This document shows positions 7,791 to 17,609 of a stretch of 64,000 bases of DNA, piece by piece. Below the pieces are notes generated by a model. That model worked only from the letters and a program-made list of their open reading frames with translations. It made no database searches and was not told where the DNA came from. Both the position numbers and the translations under genes were made by a program. Source of the DNA: JAGVSR01 sp963778225 (GTDB taxonomy: Bacteria; Pseudomonadota; Alphaproteobacteria; Rhizobiales; Hyphomicrobiaceae); NCBI GenBank assembly GCA_963778225.1, contig CAVZTR010000013.1:124001-188000 (forward strand). The letters are read 5' to 3'. The stretch's first letter is position 1. Each line of letters opens with the position of its first letter.

Positions 7791-9185
7791 ATGTCAGCCA
7801 ACAGCCCCGGAGTTGATCCTCAGCGCGTTACAGCGCTGCTTGCCCGCGAGCGCATGCGCTTTGCAGAACGAACGCCGATGTCGCACGCCCTGTCGGAACG
7901 GACCGCGAAACATTGGCTCAACGGCGTGCCGATGCACTGGATGGTCGATTGGGGTACGCCCTACCCGCTCTTCGTCACTGAAGCCCGCGGCGTCGCGCTC
8001 ATGGACGCCGACGGACACAGCTATGTCGATTTCTGTCTCGGCGATACCGGCGCCATGTTCGGTCATTCGCCCCCAGCCGTCGCGGACGCAATCCGCCGCC
8101 AGGCCGATCGCGGCTTAACCACCATGCTGCCGAGCCCCGATGCTGCCGTCGTCGGCGAACTCCTTGCCCAGCGCTTCAAACTCCCATTCTGGCAGGTGAC
8201 CGCCACCGCCTCCGACGCCAATCGCTCCGTCATTCGCTGGGCCCGCGCCGCAACCGGCCGACGCAAACTCCTGGTCTTCAACGGTTGCTATCACGGCGCC
8301 GTCGACGACACCTTCGTCGCGCTTGAAAACGGCAAACCGCGCAACCGCCCCGGCCTCGTCGGCGAAGTCCGCGACGTCACGGCCGACACGGTCGTCATCG
8401 AATTCAACGATCTTAAAGCGCTTGAAGCCGCATTGGCCAAAGACGACATCGCACTCGTTCTTGCCGAACCCGTCATGACCAACTGCGGCATGGTCCTTCC
8501 CGAAGATGGCTACCACGACGCGCTGCGCAGCCTCACGCGCAAACACGGTACCCTCCTCTGCATCGACGAAACCCACACCATCAGTTCCGGGGCCGGCGGC
8601 TACACCGCAACACACGGCCTCGACCCCGATTTCTTCGTCATGGGCAAACCAATCTCCGGCGGCGTGCCGGCTGCCATCTACGGCTGGAGCGACGCCGTCG
8701 ATGCTAGGATCAAGACGTACATGGCCACTCGCGAAGGTGGCTACAGCGGCATCGGCACGACACTCTCAGGCAGCGCCTTGCAGCTCGCCTGCATGCGTGC
8801 CGTACTGGAGACGATCCTCACCAACGACGTGTACGGGCGGGCGCTCCCGCTCGCGGAATTTCTAGAACGCGGCATAGCGACGATCATCCGGCATCACGAC
8901 CTGCCTTGGCATGTAGTCCGCGTCGGCCTGCGCGCGGAAATCGTCTCCGCAGCCGAGCATCCGCGCAACGGCACCGAGGCGCTTCTCTTCGCCCATAGCG
9001 AAGCAGAACACGCGCTCCACCTCTATTGCCTCAACCGCGGCGTCGTCATTACGCCGTTCCACAACATGATGCTCGTCTGCCCTGAAACGACAGAACCCGA
9101 CGTCGCGCGGTTGCTGAATGCACTCGACGGCGCGATGTCGGAGATCTCTGGCAAACTCCCTCTGCGCGCGACCGCAACGCACTGA
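7791..9185 (+). CDS. Class III PLP-dependent aminotransferase (glutamate-1-semialdehyde / aspartate aminotransferase family)
   Basis: 464 residues. The fold-type I class III pattern is clear: VDFCLGDTGAMFGH near residue 90, a cofactor-binding NGCYHGAVDD near 165, the Asp-containing CIDETHT near 260, and the Schiff-base lysine in FFVMGKPISGG at about K286. The protein is longer than glutamate-1-semialdehyde aminomutase and has an N-terminal extension containing WMVDWGTPYPLFV. It runs 49 bp ahead of a PuuA-like ligase and probably forms an operon with it, which points to catabolism of an amine or amino acid through gamma-glutamylation and transamination. The exact substrate cannot be read. Confidence 0.88.
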   Translation: MSANSPGVDPQRVTALLARERMRFAERTPMSHALSERTAKHWLNGVPMHWMVDWGTPYPLFVTEARGVALMDADGHSYVDFCLGDTGAMFGHSPPAVADAIRRQADRGLTTMLPSPDAAVVGELLAQRFKLPFWQVTATASDANRSVIRWARAATGRRKLLVFNGCYHGAVDDTFVALENGKPRNRPGLVGEVRDVTADTVVIEFNDLKALEAALAKDDIALVLAEPVMTNCGMVLPEDGYHDALRSLTRKHGTLLCIDETHTISSGAGGYTATHGLDPDFFVMGKPISGGVPAAIYGWSDAVDARIKTYMATREGGYSGIGTTLSGSALQLACMRAVLETILTNDVYGRALPLAEFLERGIATIIRHHDLPWHVVRVGLRAEIVSAAEHPRNGTEALLFAHSEAEHALHLYCLNRGVVITPFHNMMLVCPETTEPDVARLLNALDGAMSEISGKLPLRATATH

Positions 9186-9234
9186 CCGGAAGCACCGCGA
9201 ACCCCGACCGAGACCCTCCCACCCGAGACCCCTC

Positions 9235-10617
9235 ATGACCCAGCCGCCCGATCGCGCGCTCCTTCGCGAAGAAGCCAATCGCTTCCTGAGTGAAAATCCA
9301 GATATTCAGCAGGTCTACCTGATCTACACCGACCTCGTCGGCGTCCAGCGAGGCAAGCTGCTGACGCGCGCCGAACTGCTACCGGCGTGGGAGAATGGCC
9401 GCTTCATGGCCTGCTCCGCCATGTCCATGGACGTCACCGGCCGCGATGTCGAAGAAACCGGCATGATCTGGGAAACCGGCGACGCCGATCATACGCTCTG
9501 GCCCGTACCCGGCACCTTGAAGCGCATCCCCTGGGGCCGCATTCCACAAGCGCAGTATCTCGGCAGCTTTCACCAACTGGATGGCGAAGGTGCCGTGGCC
9601 GAACCCCGGCACGCCCTCAAGCGCATTGTCGATCGCTTCGCCGAGTTCGCACTCAAGCCCGTCGCCGCCGTCGAACTGGAGTTCTACCTTCTCGACCGCG
9701 AAAGTGCCCTCGCCGGCAAACCGCAGCCGCCGAAAGGTCTCACCGTCCCCGAACGCCAGCGCCACTTCCAAGGCTACTACCTCCAGGATCTTGAGGATTT
9801 CGCGCCGTTCTTCAACGACCTCTACTCTGCCGCCGAAGCGCAGAAATTGCCGCTCGAGGCGCTCCTGTCGGAATATTCGCCAGGACAGATGGAAATCGGC
9901 CTCAAATACCGGACCGATGCCCTTCAGGCCTGCGACGAGGCCATTCAATTCAAACGCCTCGTCAAGGCCATCGCCGAACAGCACGGCCTGATCGCCAGCT
10001 TCATGGCCAAACCTTATTCCGCTTGGGCCGGATGCGGCATGCACCTGCATATCAGCCTCGCGGACACAGACGGCCGCAACGTGTTCGCCTCCGATGAGGT
10101 CATCGCAAATGATCTTCTCCGCCATGCCATCGGCGGCATGAAATCCACGATGGCTGATGGCATGGCCATCTTCGCACCGAACGCCAATTCCTACCGACGC
10201 TTCCGCAAAGCAAGCTATGCCCCGATCGCCCCGAACTGGGGTTTCAACAACCGGTCAGTTTCGTTACGCATCCCGGCCGGCAAAGGTCCTGCCCGGCATG
10301 TCGAACACCGCGCTTCAGGTGCCGACGCCAACCCCTATCTGGCCATGGCCGCGGCACTCGCCGGGGTTCATCTAGGATTGAAAAACAAAATCGACCCGGG
10401 CCCAATGATTGAAGGCAACGGCTACGAACAGCCGTCCGATCCCATGCCGACCAATTGGTTTGCCGCACTGGAAACATTTCGAAAATCGTCATTTGCTGCC
10501 CAATATTTCGGCAGCGATTTCGTCCGCATTTTCGCGACGATCAAGGAAATCGAGGCCGACCGGTTTTTTGCCGAACCCCAGCCTCTGGACTTCGATTTTT
10601 ACTTGCGGACGATCTAA
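9235..10617 (+). CDS. Glutamine synthetase family protein, gamma-glutamylpolyamine synthetase (PuuA)-like
   Basis: 460 residues from the ATG at 9235, ending with tandem TAA stops. Glutamine-synthetase motifs are present: an N-terminal beta-grasp domain (QQVYLIYTDLVGVQRGK), the metal-binding AVELEFYLLD at about 145, GAGCGMHLHIS-type ATP motif written here WAGCGMHLHIS, and NRSVSLRIP with the catalytic arginine region. The family includes true GlnA and ligases that attach glutamate to polyamines or other amines; length and the pairing with an aminotransferase favour the ligase type. No GlnB-type adenylylation context is visible. Substrate is an inference. Confidence 0.88.
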   Translation: MTQPPDRALLREEANRFLSENPDIQQVYLIYTDLVGVQRGKLLTRAELLPAWENGRFMACSAMSMDVTGRDVEETGMIWETGDADHTLWPVPGTLKRIPWGRIPQAQYLGSFHQLDGEGAVAEPRHALKRIVDRFAEFALKPVAAVELEFYLLDRESALAGKPQPPKGLTVPERQRHFQGYYLQDLEDFAPFFNDLYSAAEAQKLPLEALLSEYSPGQMEIGLKYRTDALQACDEAIQFKRLVKAIAEQHGLIASFMAKPYSAWAGCGMHLHISLADTDGRNVFASDEVIANDLLRHAIGGMKSTMADGMAIFAPNANSYRRFRKASYAPIAPNWGFNNRSVSLRIPAGKGPARHVEHRASGADANPYLAMAAALAGVHLGLKNKIDPGPMIEGNGYEQPSDPMPTNWFAALETFRKSSFAAQYFGSDFVRIFATIKEIEADRFFAEPQPLDFDFYLRTI

Positions 10618-10741
10618 TAAGTCGTTGACGACGAGACCTTATCGACACATTGATTTCACTGCATTAAAAATTAAGTGGCGTGTCCAAACGCGCCCGAGGA
10701 ATCGTGTCCAAGAACTGAACGCAGCAAATAGGTCCGATGAC

Positions 10742-11191
10742 ATGCGTTCTGATCCCGAGGGAATTGTAGAAGCGTCGCTGACCGCGTACGCGCTTGGCGA
10801 TTATGAGACCGCAGCCGCCTACTATTCACCCGACGCAGTTTTTACCCTCAGTGCCGACGAAGAAATCTCTCCCTTCGATGGAGAGTGGAGAGGCCGCGAC
10901 GCCATTGTTTCCTGTTGGCAGGAAATCGGCGAAGCGTTCGACGTGCTGCGCTTCGAACCGCGCAACATCTCCGCCTCTGGAGATGTGGTCCGCTGTCAAA
11001 TCCGGTTTGAACTCCGCCACCGTGCGAGCGGTGAAGTGATGGACAGCGTCGCGCGCTGTGTCTTCGAAGTGCAGGATGGATTGATCGTGCGCGAGGCCGA
11101 ATACAACGACGTGGAGCGGATGCGCGCATTCTTGCGCCTGTGCGACCACTCGGACCACGTCAGAGAAAGGGTCAGCGCGAAGCGGCTCTGA
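10742..11191 (+). CDS. NTF2-like / SnoaL-fold protein
   Basis: 149 residues from ATG 10742. The pattern fits the cone-shaped NTF2 fold: an N-terminal helix (IVEASLTAYALGDYETAAAYYSPDAVFTL), then WRGRDAIVSCWQEI and curved strands ending FEVQDGLIVREAEYND. Family members are small enzymes, binding proteins or stress proteins, so no reaction is assigned. It follows the PuuA-like gene by 124 bp on the same strand and overlaps the convergent amidotransferase gene by 20 bp at its 3' end. The final ~20 residues extend past the fold and may be a product of that overlap. Confidence 0.8.
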   Translation: MRSDPEGIVEASLTAYALGDYETAAAYYSPDAVFTLSADEEISPFDGEWRGRDAIVSCWQEIGEAFDVLRFEPRNISASGDVVRCQIRFELRHRASGEVMDSVARCVFEVQDGLIVREAEYNDVERMRAFLRLCDHSDHVRERVSAKRL

Positions 11192-11885
11192 GATTGCGGT
11201 AAACTTGCTCCGCCAGCGCTTGAAACGCGACCATGTTGCGCGTGGCTTCCGCGTCGAACCGATCGATGGCGCCCGCGCCGTGCAATTGATCGAGGGCCTG
11301 CCTGTAGGCAGGGACGCACGCCCAGTCACGCACCGTCCGCGGCTCGACCTCGATATGCCCCTGGATGCCCCAAGCGCGTGGCGCAAACCGGGCCGCTTGC
11401 ATGCGGCACTGCTTCGACGTGCCCAGGTTCACCGCGCCCTCCGGCAGTTCGGCCACCTGCACGCCATGCCATTGCACGCACGGCCAACTCTCAGGCAGTC
11501 CGGCGAGCAGCGGGTCGGTGGTTCCTTCGGCAGTGAGCGTAATCGGGATCACGCCGATTTCGGGTGGGCTGAGCGGTCCGCATGTTCCGCCCAGCGCATC
11601 CGCAAGCAACTGGTGACCGAGACACAAGCCGAGCACTGGCTTTTCAAGCTCGCGTACAAAGCGCCGGATCGCTTTCTTCTCCGCCGCGAGCCACGGATGA
11701 TCCTGGAGATCCCAGACGTCCATCGGGCCGCCCATGATCCAAAGCTGGTCATAGGCCTCGAGCGCAGGGATCGCGTCACCGTGCGTGAAGTGCACCGTAT
11801 CGAACGTGCCGCCGTCGCGCGTCAGATATGTTCCCAGCGTTCCCGGCCCCTCGCTGTCGTGATGCTGAAAGACGAGGACCTTCAC
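11172..11885 (-). CDS. Class I glutamine amidotransferase (GMP-synthase-like GATase1)
   Basis: 237 residues. The nucleophile elbow GLCLGHQLLADALGG is at about 86-100, and GIQGHIEVEP near 173 supplies the His-Glu pair, so the triad is complete. A preceding WIMGGPMDVWD is typical of the stand-alone GATase1 subgroup related to the GuaA amidotransferase domain, whose members hydrolyse glutamine or gamma-glutamyl compounds. Its position tail-to-tail with the PuuA-like gene cluster would suit a gamma-glutamyl hydrolase, but it lacks clear PuuD-family signs, so this is only an inference. Confidence 0.87.
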   Translation of the reverse strand: MKVLVFQHHDSEGPGTLGTYLTRDGGTFDTVHFTHGDAIPALEAYDQLWIMGGPMDVWDLQDHPWLAAEKKAIRRFVRELEKPVLGLCLGHQLLADALGGTCGPLSPPEIGVIPITLTAEGTTDPLLAGLPESWPCVQWHGVQVAELPEGAVNLGTSKQCRMQAARFAPRAWGIQGHIEVEPRTVRDWACVPAYRQALDQLHGAGAIDRFDAEATRNMVAFQALAEQVYRNLRAASR

Positions 11886-11903
11886 GGAACTGCACTCCGA
11901 TGC

Positions 11904-12890
11904 TCATGCTGGGAAACGTGCACCGATATCGCGGAAGCGCGTTTTGATGCGCCGGACGGTACCACTCTTCGACCGCATGACAACGGTCTCCGTCTCAGCA
12001 AAATCGCCGCGGAAGTGCACGCCGTCCAGCAGCGATCCATCGGTCACGCCCGTCGCCGAGAAGATGACGTCGCCCGACGCCAGGTCCTCCAGATTGAACT
12101 TCCGATTGATGTCCGTAATGCCCATCTGGCCGGCACGAATTCGCTCGTCATCGTTCGTGGGCTTCAACCGACCCTGGATCTGCCCACCAACGCAGCGCAT
12201 GGCCGCTGCCGCGAGCACACCTTCCGGGGCACCGCCCGAACCCATGTAGATGTCGATGCCGGTCTCCTGCGCATCCGTGGTCCAGATGACGCCCGCGATA
12301 TCGCCGTCCGGTATGAGCCGCACGGCAGCACCTGCTTCGCGCACCGCCTTGATGAGTTCGGCGTGCCGCGGGCGATCGAGTATGCACGCGGTGATCTCAC
12401 CGACCGGCACGCCCTTGGCCTTGGCCAGATCGCGGATGTTGTCCCCCGGCGTCTTGTCGAGATCGACGATACCGGCGGGATAGCCCGGACCCACCGCGAT
12501 CTTGTCCATGTACATGTCGGGCGCATTGAGAAGGCCGCCCTTCTCCGAGATTGCCAACACCGCCAGCGCGTTCGGCATCGACTTGGCGCAGATCGTCGTC
12601 CCCTCGAGCGGATCGACCGCGATATCGACTTCCGGACCCTCGCCGGATCCGACCTTCTCGCCGATGTACAGCATCGGCGCTTCGTCCATCTCGCCTTCAC
12701 CGATGACGACGGTGCCCTGGATCGTCAGCAGCGCGAGTTCCCGCCGCATCGCATCGACGGCAGCCTTGTCGGCCGCTTTCTCATTGCCACGGCCGCGCAA
12801 GCGCGCCGCAGCGATCGCCGCCGCCTCCGTGACACGCGCCACCTCGAGCACGAGGACCCGTTCCAGCCCGTTCAAACGATCCTTGCTCAT
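11904..12890 (-). CDS. glpX: Class II fructose-1,6-bisphosphatase GlpX
   Basis: 328 residues from ATG 12890, chosen because AGGAGG lies about 10 bases upstream; a longer in-frame start at 12926 lacks this. It hydrolyses fructose-1,6-bisphosphate in gluconeogenesis and, in autotrophs or methylotrophs, in the Calvin or RuMP cycles. The phosphatase metal motifs VIGEGEMDEAPMLYIGE (about 56-72) and DPLEGTT (about 93-99) are intact. It lies 54 bp downstream of hom, an arrangement common in Rhizobiales, and is probably cotranscribed with it. Confidence 0.96.
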   Translation of the reverse strand: MSKDRLNGLERVLVLEVARVTEAAAIAAARLRGRGNEKAADKAAVDAMRRELALLTIQGTVVIGEGEMDEAPMLYIGEKVGSGEGPEVDIAVDPLEGTTICAKSMPNALAVLAISEKGGLLNAPDMYMDKIAVGPGYPAGIVDLDKTPGDNIRDLAKAKGVPVGEITACILDRPRHAELIKAVREAGAAVRLIPDGDIAGVIWTTDAQETGIDIYMGSGGAPEGVLAAAAMRCVGGQIQGRLKPTNDDERIRAGQMGITDINRKFNLEDLASGDVIFSATGVTDGSLLDGVHFRGDFAETETVVMRSKSGTVRRIKTRFRDIGARFPA

Positions 12891-12944
12891 GTCGCGTCCG
12901 TCCTCCTGATGCAGCAGCGCTCGCAAGCCACCGTGCCTCGTTCT

Positions 12945-14240
12945 CTAAAGCTCTTCGATTCGGATCATTTGCGGCCGCGCCGCAACCTTTCCGTCGGCCT
13001 CGATCGCATCGAGTGCCTTGCGAATATTCTCTTCCGTGGTCTCATGCGTGATCAGCACGACAGGTGCGGCCGCATCGGACGTCCCCGGCTTCTTCTGCAC
13101 GATACTTTCCAGCGATACGCCGCGATCGCCCATGCGCTTGGCGATCGATGCCATGGCGCCCGGACGGTCGAGCACGGACAGGCGAATGTAATAGGACCCG
13201 TAGTGCCCCGAAAGGTTTGCGCGCTTGAATGGTTTCAACTGCGCCACGGGTTTCAGAAACGGCGGTAGCACCAGCCCGCGCGCCACATCCACGATGTCGC
13301 TTGCCACCGCCGATGCCGTCGGCTTTGACCCCGCACCGGGACCCACCAGGAGCACCGAGCCGGAAAAATCGCCCTCGATCGCCACACAGTTCGTCACGCC
13401 CGACACCTGTGCGATTGTCGCGTCTTCCGGCACGAACGCCGGATGCACGCGGGCCTCGATCCCAGTCGAGGTGCGCTCGGCCACCCCGAGCAGCTTGATC
13501 CGGTAGCCCAGACTATGTGCAGCCTCGATATCGGCAGCATTGATGGTCTGAATGCCTTCTATATGGATCTGATCGGCCGGCAGCTTGGTCCCAAATGCAA
13601 GGCTCGTCAGCAACGCGAGTTTATGCGCCGCGTCGAACCCACCGATATCGAATGTGGGATCAGCTTCCGCGTAGCCTTTGGCTTGCGCATCCTTCAGCAC
13701 GTCGTCGAATGCGAGATGCTCGTCCTGCATTTTGGTCAGGATGTAATTGCAGGTGCCGTTCAGGATGCCATAGACGCGCTTGACCTCGTTGGCCGCCAGC
13801 GCCTCGCGCAGCATCTTGATCACGGGAATTCCACCGGCGACCGCGGCTTCGAAGTTGAGCGACACACCGCTCTTCTCCGCCAGCTTGGCAAGCTCCATGC
13901 CATGCTTGGCAAGCAGCGCCTTGTTGGCGGTCACCACATGCTTCTTCGCCTTCAGCGCAGCTTCGACCGCAGCCCGCGCCGGCCCCTCGTCCCCGCCGAT
14001 TAGTTCTACGAAGCAATCGATGTTCGCATCCGTCGCCAGCGTCACCGCATCGTCAAACCAAACCGCATCTCCGATCGAAACGCCCCGCACCTTGTCGCGA
14101 TTGCGCGCGCACACCCCGGTCACGACGATGCGCCGCTCCAGCGTCTCCTCGAGACCGGGACCATGTTTTGCAATCAGCTCAAGAAGGCCGGCACCGACTG
14201 TGCCGAGCCCGGCGATGCCGAGTTTCAGGGGCTCTTTCAT
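12945..14240 (-). CDS. hom: Homoserine dehydrogenase
   Basis: 431 residues, the length of the ACT-containing form. It reduces aspartate semialdehyde to homoserine for threonine and methionine synthesis. The NAD(P)-binding motif GLGTVGAGLLEL is at residues 10-21, the substrate and catalytic region GILNGTCNYILTKM near 160, and a C-terminal ACT domain (LDRPGAMASIAKRMG...) at about 355-430 suggests feedback control by threonine. It sits between an alanine-type aminotransferase gene (37 bp upstream) and glpX, all on the minus strand. Confidence 0.97.
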   Translation of the reverse strand: MKEPLKLGIAGLGTVGAGLLELIAKHGPGLEETLERRIVVTGVCARNRDKVRGVSIGDAVWFDDAVTLATDANIDCFVELIGGDEGPARAAVEAALKAKKHVVTANKALLAKHGMELAKLAEKSGVSLNFEAAVAGGIPVIKMLREALAANEVKRVYGILNGTCNYILTKMQDEHLAFDDVLKDAQAKGYAEADPTFDIGGFDAAHKLALLTSLAFGTKLPADQIHIEGIQTINAADIEAAHSLGYRIKLLGVAERTSTGIEARVHPAFVPEDATIAQVSGVTNCVAIEGDFSGSVLLVGPGAGSKPTASAVASDIVDVARGLVLPPFLKPVAQLKPFKRANLSGHYGSYYIRLSVLDRPGAMASIAKRMGDRGVSLESIVQKKPGTSDAAAPVVLITHETTEENIRKALDAIEADGKVAARPQMIRIEEL

Positions 14241-14277
14241 GGGGTGGGAATGTCTCAGGGCGCGCGCATGTTGCGGA

Positions 14278-15504
14278 TTAGCGGGTGGCTTTGTGCGGAA
14301 TGGGAACCACGTTGTCGGTCGTCTCAGCGCCCTGCGAGAAGAACTTCTTCACGTTGCGCGCCGCCTGGCGGATGCGATGCTCGTTCTCGACCAACGCGAT
14401 GCGGACGAACCCTTCGCCGTATTCGCCAAAGCCTAGACCCGGCGAAACGGCCAGATCCGCCTTCTCGATGAGAAGCTTCGCAAACTCCACCGACCCCAGA
14501 TGCCGGAACGGCTCCGGAATGGGACACCACGCAAACATCGTTGCCGGCGGCGGCGGAATGGTCCACCCCGCGCGCTCGAAACTCTCCACAAGGCAATCAC
14601 GCCGCGCCTTATAGGTCTCGCGGATCTCTTCCACGCACTCCTGCGGCCCGTTCAGCGCAGCCGCCGCCGCGACCTGGATCGGCGTAAACGCACCATAGTC
14701 GAGATACGACTTCACCCGCGCCAGCGCTCCGATCAGACGCTCGTTGCCGACTGCGAAGCCCATGCGCCAGCCGGGCATGTTGTAGGTCTTCGACAGCGAC
14801 GTGAACTCCACCGTCATGTCCATCGCGCCCGGGACCTGCAGCACCGACGGCGGCGGATTGCCGTCGAAATAGAGCTCCGAGTACGCGATGTCCGACAGAA
14901 TGATCAGGTCGAGCTTTTTCGCCAGCGCCACCGCGTCTTTATAGAAGTCGAGGCTCGCCACCATCGCCGTCGGGTTCGACGGATAAGAGAGAATGAAGCC
15001 AATAGGCTTGGGGATCGAGTGGCGCACGGCATGTTCGACAGCGCGCAAAAACTCTTCGCCCGTCCCAGCCGGCACATGCCGCACGGCCGCGCCCGCAATG
15101 ATGAATCCGAATTCGTGGATCGGATACGTCGGGTTCGGCACGATCATGATGTCGCCCGGCGCGGTGATCGCCTGCGCCATGTTGGCGAAGCCTTCCTTCG
15201 ACCCGAGCGTCGCCACCACCTGGGTGTCCGGATCGAGTTTCACGCCAAACCGGCGCTCGTAATAGGCCGCCTGCGCCTTGCGTAATCCGGGAATGCCTTT
15301 CGACGCCGAATAGCGATGCGTCCGCGGCTTGGCGATCGTCTCCACCATCTTTGCCACGATGTGCGGCGGGGTCGGCAGGTCCGGGTTGCCCATACCAAGA
15401 TCGATGATGTCTGCGCCACGGGCACGCGCGGCCGCCTTCAACCGGTTCACCTCGGCGAAAACGTAGGGCGGCAGGCGCTTGATGCGATGGAAATCCTCGA
15501 TCAC
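14278..15504 (-). CDS. Pyridoxal-phosphate aminotransferase, alanine-transaminase (AlaC) type
   Basis: 408 residues from a GTG at 15504, which places IEDFHRIKRLPPYVF at the N-terminus as in related proteins; an in-frame start at 15549 would add 15 residues. Class I/II aminotransferase motifs: DLGMGNPDLPTP near 35, YSASKGIPGLRKA near 68, SNPTAM near 167, and the Schiff-base lysine in SLSKTYNMPGW near 235. Relatives transfer amino groups between glutamate and pyruvate, or act in lysine or methionine synthesis. The hom and glpX neighbours indicate an amino-acid biosynthesis operon. Confidence 0.92.
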   Translation of the reverse strand: MIEDFHRIKRLPPYVFAEVNRLKAAARARGADIIDLGMGNPDLPTPPHIVAKMVETIAKPRTHRYSASKGIPGLRKAQAAYYERRFGVKLDPDTQVVATLGSKEGFANMAQAITAPGDIMIVPNPTYPIHEFGFIIAGAAVRHVPAGTGEEFLRAVEHAVRHSIPKPIGFILSYPSNPTAMVASLDFYKDAVALAKKLDLIILSDIAYSELYFDGNPPPSVLQVPGAMDMTVEFTSLSKTYNMPGWRMGFAVGNERLIGALARVKSYLDYGAFTPIQVAAAAALNGPQECVEEIRETYKARRDCLVESFERAGWTIPPPPATMFAWCPIPEPFRHLGSVEFAKLLIEKADLAVSPGLGFGEYGEGFVRIALVENEHRIRQAARNVKKFFSQGAETTDNVVPIPHKATR

Positions 15505-15797
15505 GTTCCGGGGCTCTTTCGCTTGGCGGAAATGGGATTTGCGCCGCAAAACGGCCCTCGCCGGACCGGCTCGCGACGCGATCAGAGCCCACGTCTTTAC
15601 GCTCGCGCTGCCCCCTCAGTCCAGAGCCACATCAATCGGCTCCCTCGCTCACGTCTATCTCTCAACATTTTGAATGAGTTAGAGCTGGAAAAACTATTGG
15701 CCGACACATCTTCGTCGTTCATCTCGACCAAAGAGCTACAAAGAACTCCCGCTCCCTTTGTGATAGAGTTCAATCCCGTCGACCAAGTTTGGGCGCC

Positions 15798-17609
15798 ATG
15801 ACAAAAGAAAAAATGCAGGCCGATCCCCCAACTCCCTACAAGATCCCCGATCCCGAGGAATTCACGCGCAACGTCCTCAAAGCTTATGAGGATGGCGGAC
15901 GCGCCGTGACCCAGTTCCTGGACCGCTCCGACACCCAGATGACACCCTTCTCAGCGGCCAGCGAGATGACGCGGGCCACAGAAACGGTGTCAGCCATCTA
16001 CACCCGCTGGATGTCCGACCCCGCCAAGTTCGCCCAGGCCCAAGCCGAACTCGTCGGCTCGTACGCCGAACTCTGGAACCGGACGATGCAGCGCATGCTC
16101 GGCATCGAGCCTGAGCCCGTGATCGAGCCCGCCCCCACCGACAACCGCTTCCGTGATCCGGAGTGGTCCAAGAACCCCTATTTCGACTTCGTCAAGCAGG
16201 CCTACCTTCTCACCACAAAATGGGCTGAAGACAATCTCGCCCAAACTGAAGGCCTCGATGAAGCCGGCCGGCAGAAAGCCGAGTTCTATTTTCGCCTGCT
16301 GACCAGCGCGTTCTCGCCCTCGAACTTTCCGGCCACCAATCCGGAAGTCATGCGCGAGACGCTGACGACGAACGGCCGCAATCTCGTCGAAGGCGTGAAC
16401 CTGCTGTTGCGCGACCTCGAAGGGTCAGGCGACCTCATGCGCATCAGCCAGACCGATGCAACAGCATTCGAAGTGGGCCGCAACCTCGCCACCACGCCGG
16501 GCAAGGTCGTCTTTCAGAACGAGCTTCTTCAGCTGATCCAGTATTCGCCCACCACCGACAAGGTGCGCGAGATGCCGATCCTCATGGTCCCGCCGTGGAT
16601 CAACAAATACTACGTCCTCGATTTGACGCCGCAGAAGAGCTTCATCAAGTACGTCGTCGATCAAGGCTTCACGGTTTTCGTCATCTCCTGGGTCAACCCC
16701 GGCGCCGAATTGGCCGGCGTCACCTTCGAAGATTACATGACGGAGGGCTTGCTCACCGCGGCCGACGCCGTTCACCGCGAAACCGGCCTCGAACAATGCA
16801 ACGTGCTCGGCTACTGCGTCGGCGGCACGCTCCTTGGCACCACGCTTGCCTGGCTCGCGGCCCGCGGCGAGAAACCGTTCAATGCCGTCACGTTCCTCAC
16901 GACCCAGGTGGACTTCTCGAAGGCCGGCGACCTCCTCCTCTTCACCGAGGATCAGCAGCTTGAAGACCTCGAACTCGTCATGCAGGAGCGCGGCTTCCTC
17001 GATGGCTCGCGCATGGCCAACGTCTTCAACATGATGCGCCCGCGCGACCTCATCTGGCCCTACGTCGTCAACAACTACATGCTGGGCCGCAAGCCCTTCC
17101 CATTCGATCTGCTCTACTGGAACCAGGATTCCACCCGCATCGCCGCCGCCTGTCACGGGTTCTACCTGCGCGAGTTCTATAACGAGAACAAACTTGCAAA
17201 GGGCCGCCTGGAGATCGGTGGCGTCAAGCTGGACCTGTCAAAGGTGAACATCCCGATCTTCACGATCGCCACCCGCGACGATCACATCGCGCCCGCCGAA
17301 AGCGTCTACATCGGTGCGCGCATGTTCGGCGGCTCGGTGCAGTTCGTTCTTGCTGGCTCCGGCCACATCGCAGGCGTCATCAACCCACCCGACAAGGTCA
17401 AGTACCAGTACTGGACCTTGGACAGCGTGAAGCCGAAGAAGCTCGAGGACTGGATCGCAAAGGCCGAGGAACATCCCGGATCCTGGTGGCCCTACTGGAT
17501 CGAATGGCTGCACGGCCAGTCCGGCAACTGGACGCTTCCTCGCGAACCTGGCGAAACGCTCGGCGTGATCGAATCCGCACCCGGCAGCTTTGTTCAAAAA
17601 TCCAATTAA
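15798..17609 (+). CDS. phaC: Class I poly(3-hydroxyalkanoate) synthase PhaC
   Basis: 603 residues from ATG 15798 (a TTG at 15789 is also in frame). It polymerises 3-hydroxyacyl-CoA into storage polyester at the granule surface. The lipase-like box GYCVGG puts the catalytic Cys at about 340; the Asp (IATRDDHIAP) and His (GSGHIAGVINPP) partners follow near 495 and 525. The PhaC N-terminal domain and family-typical stretch RYFVDP-like WSKNPYFDFVKQAYL are present. No phaA, phaB, phaR or phasin gene adjoins it here. Confidence 0.97.
   Translation: MTKEKMQADPPTPYKIPDPEEFTRNVLKAYEDGGRAVTQFLDRSDTQMTPFSAASEMTRATETVSAIYTRWMSDPAKFAQAQAELVGSYAELWNRTMQRMLGIEPEPVIEPAPTDNRFRDPEWSKNPYFDFVKQAYLLTTKWAEDNLAQTEGLDEAGRQKAEFYFRLLTSAFSPSNFPATNPEVMRETLTTNGRNLVEGVNLLLRDLEGSGDLMRISQTDATAFEVGRNLATTPGKVVFQNELLQLIQYSPTTDKVREMPILMVPPWINKYYVLDLTPQKSFIKYVVDQGFTVFVISWVNPGAELAGVTFEDYMTEGLLTAADAVHRETGLEQCNVLGYCVGGTLLGTTLAWLAARGEKPFNAVTFLTTQVDFSKAGDLLLFTEDQQLEDLELVMQERGFLDGSRMANVFNMMRPRDLIWPYVVNNYMLGRKPFPFDLLYWNQDSTRIAAACHGFYLREFYNENKLAKGRLEIGGVKLDLSKVNIPIFTIATRDDHIAPAESVYIGARMFGGSVQFVLAGSGHIAGVINPPDKVKYQYWTLDSVKPKKLEDWIAKAEEHPGSWWPYWIEWLHGQSGNWTLPREPGETLGVIESAPGSFVQKSN

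Noticed and set aside
11205..13268. 687-codon open frame antisense to the amidotransferase and glpX genes
   Set aside because: High-GC shadow of real minus-strand genes; Arg/His-rich with no domain, and the opposite strand has clear families.
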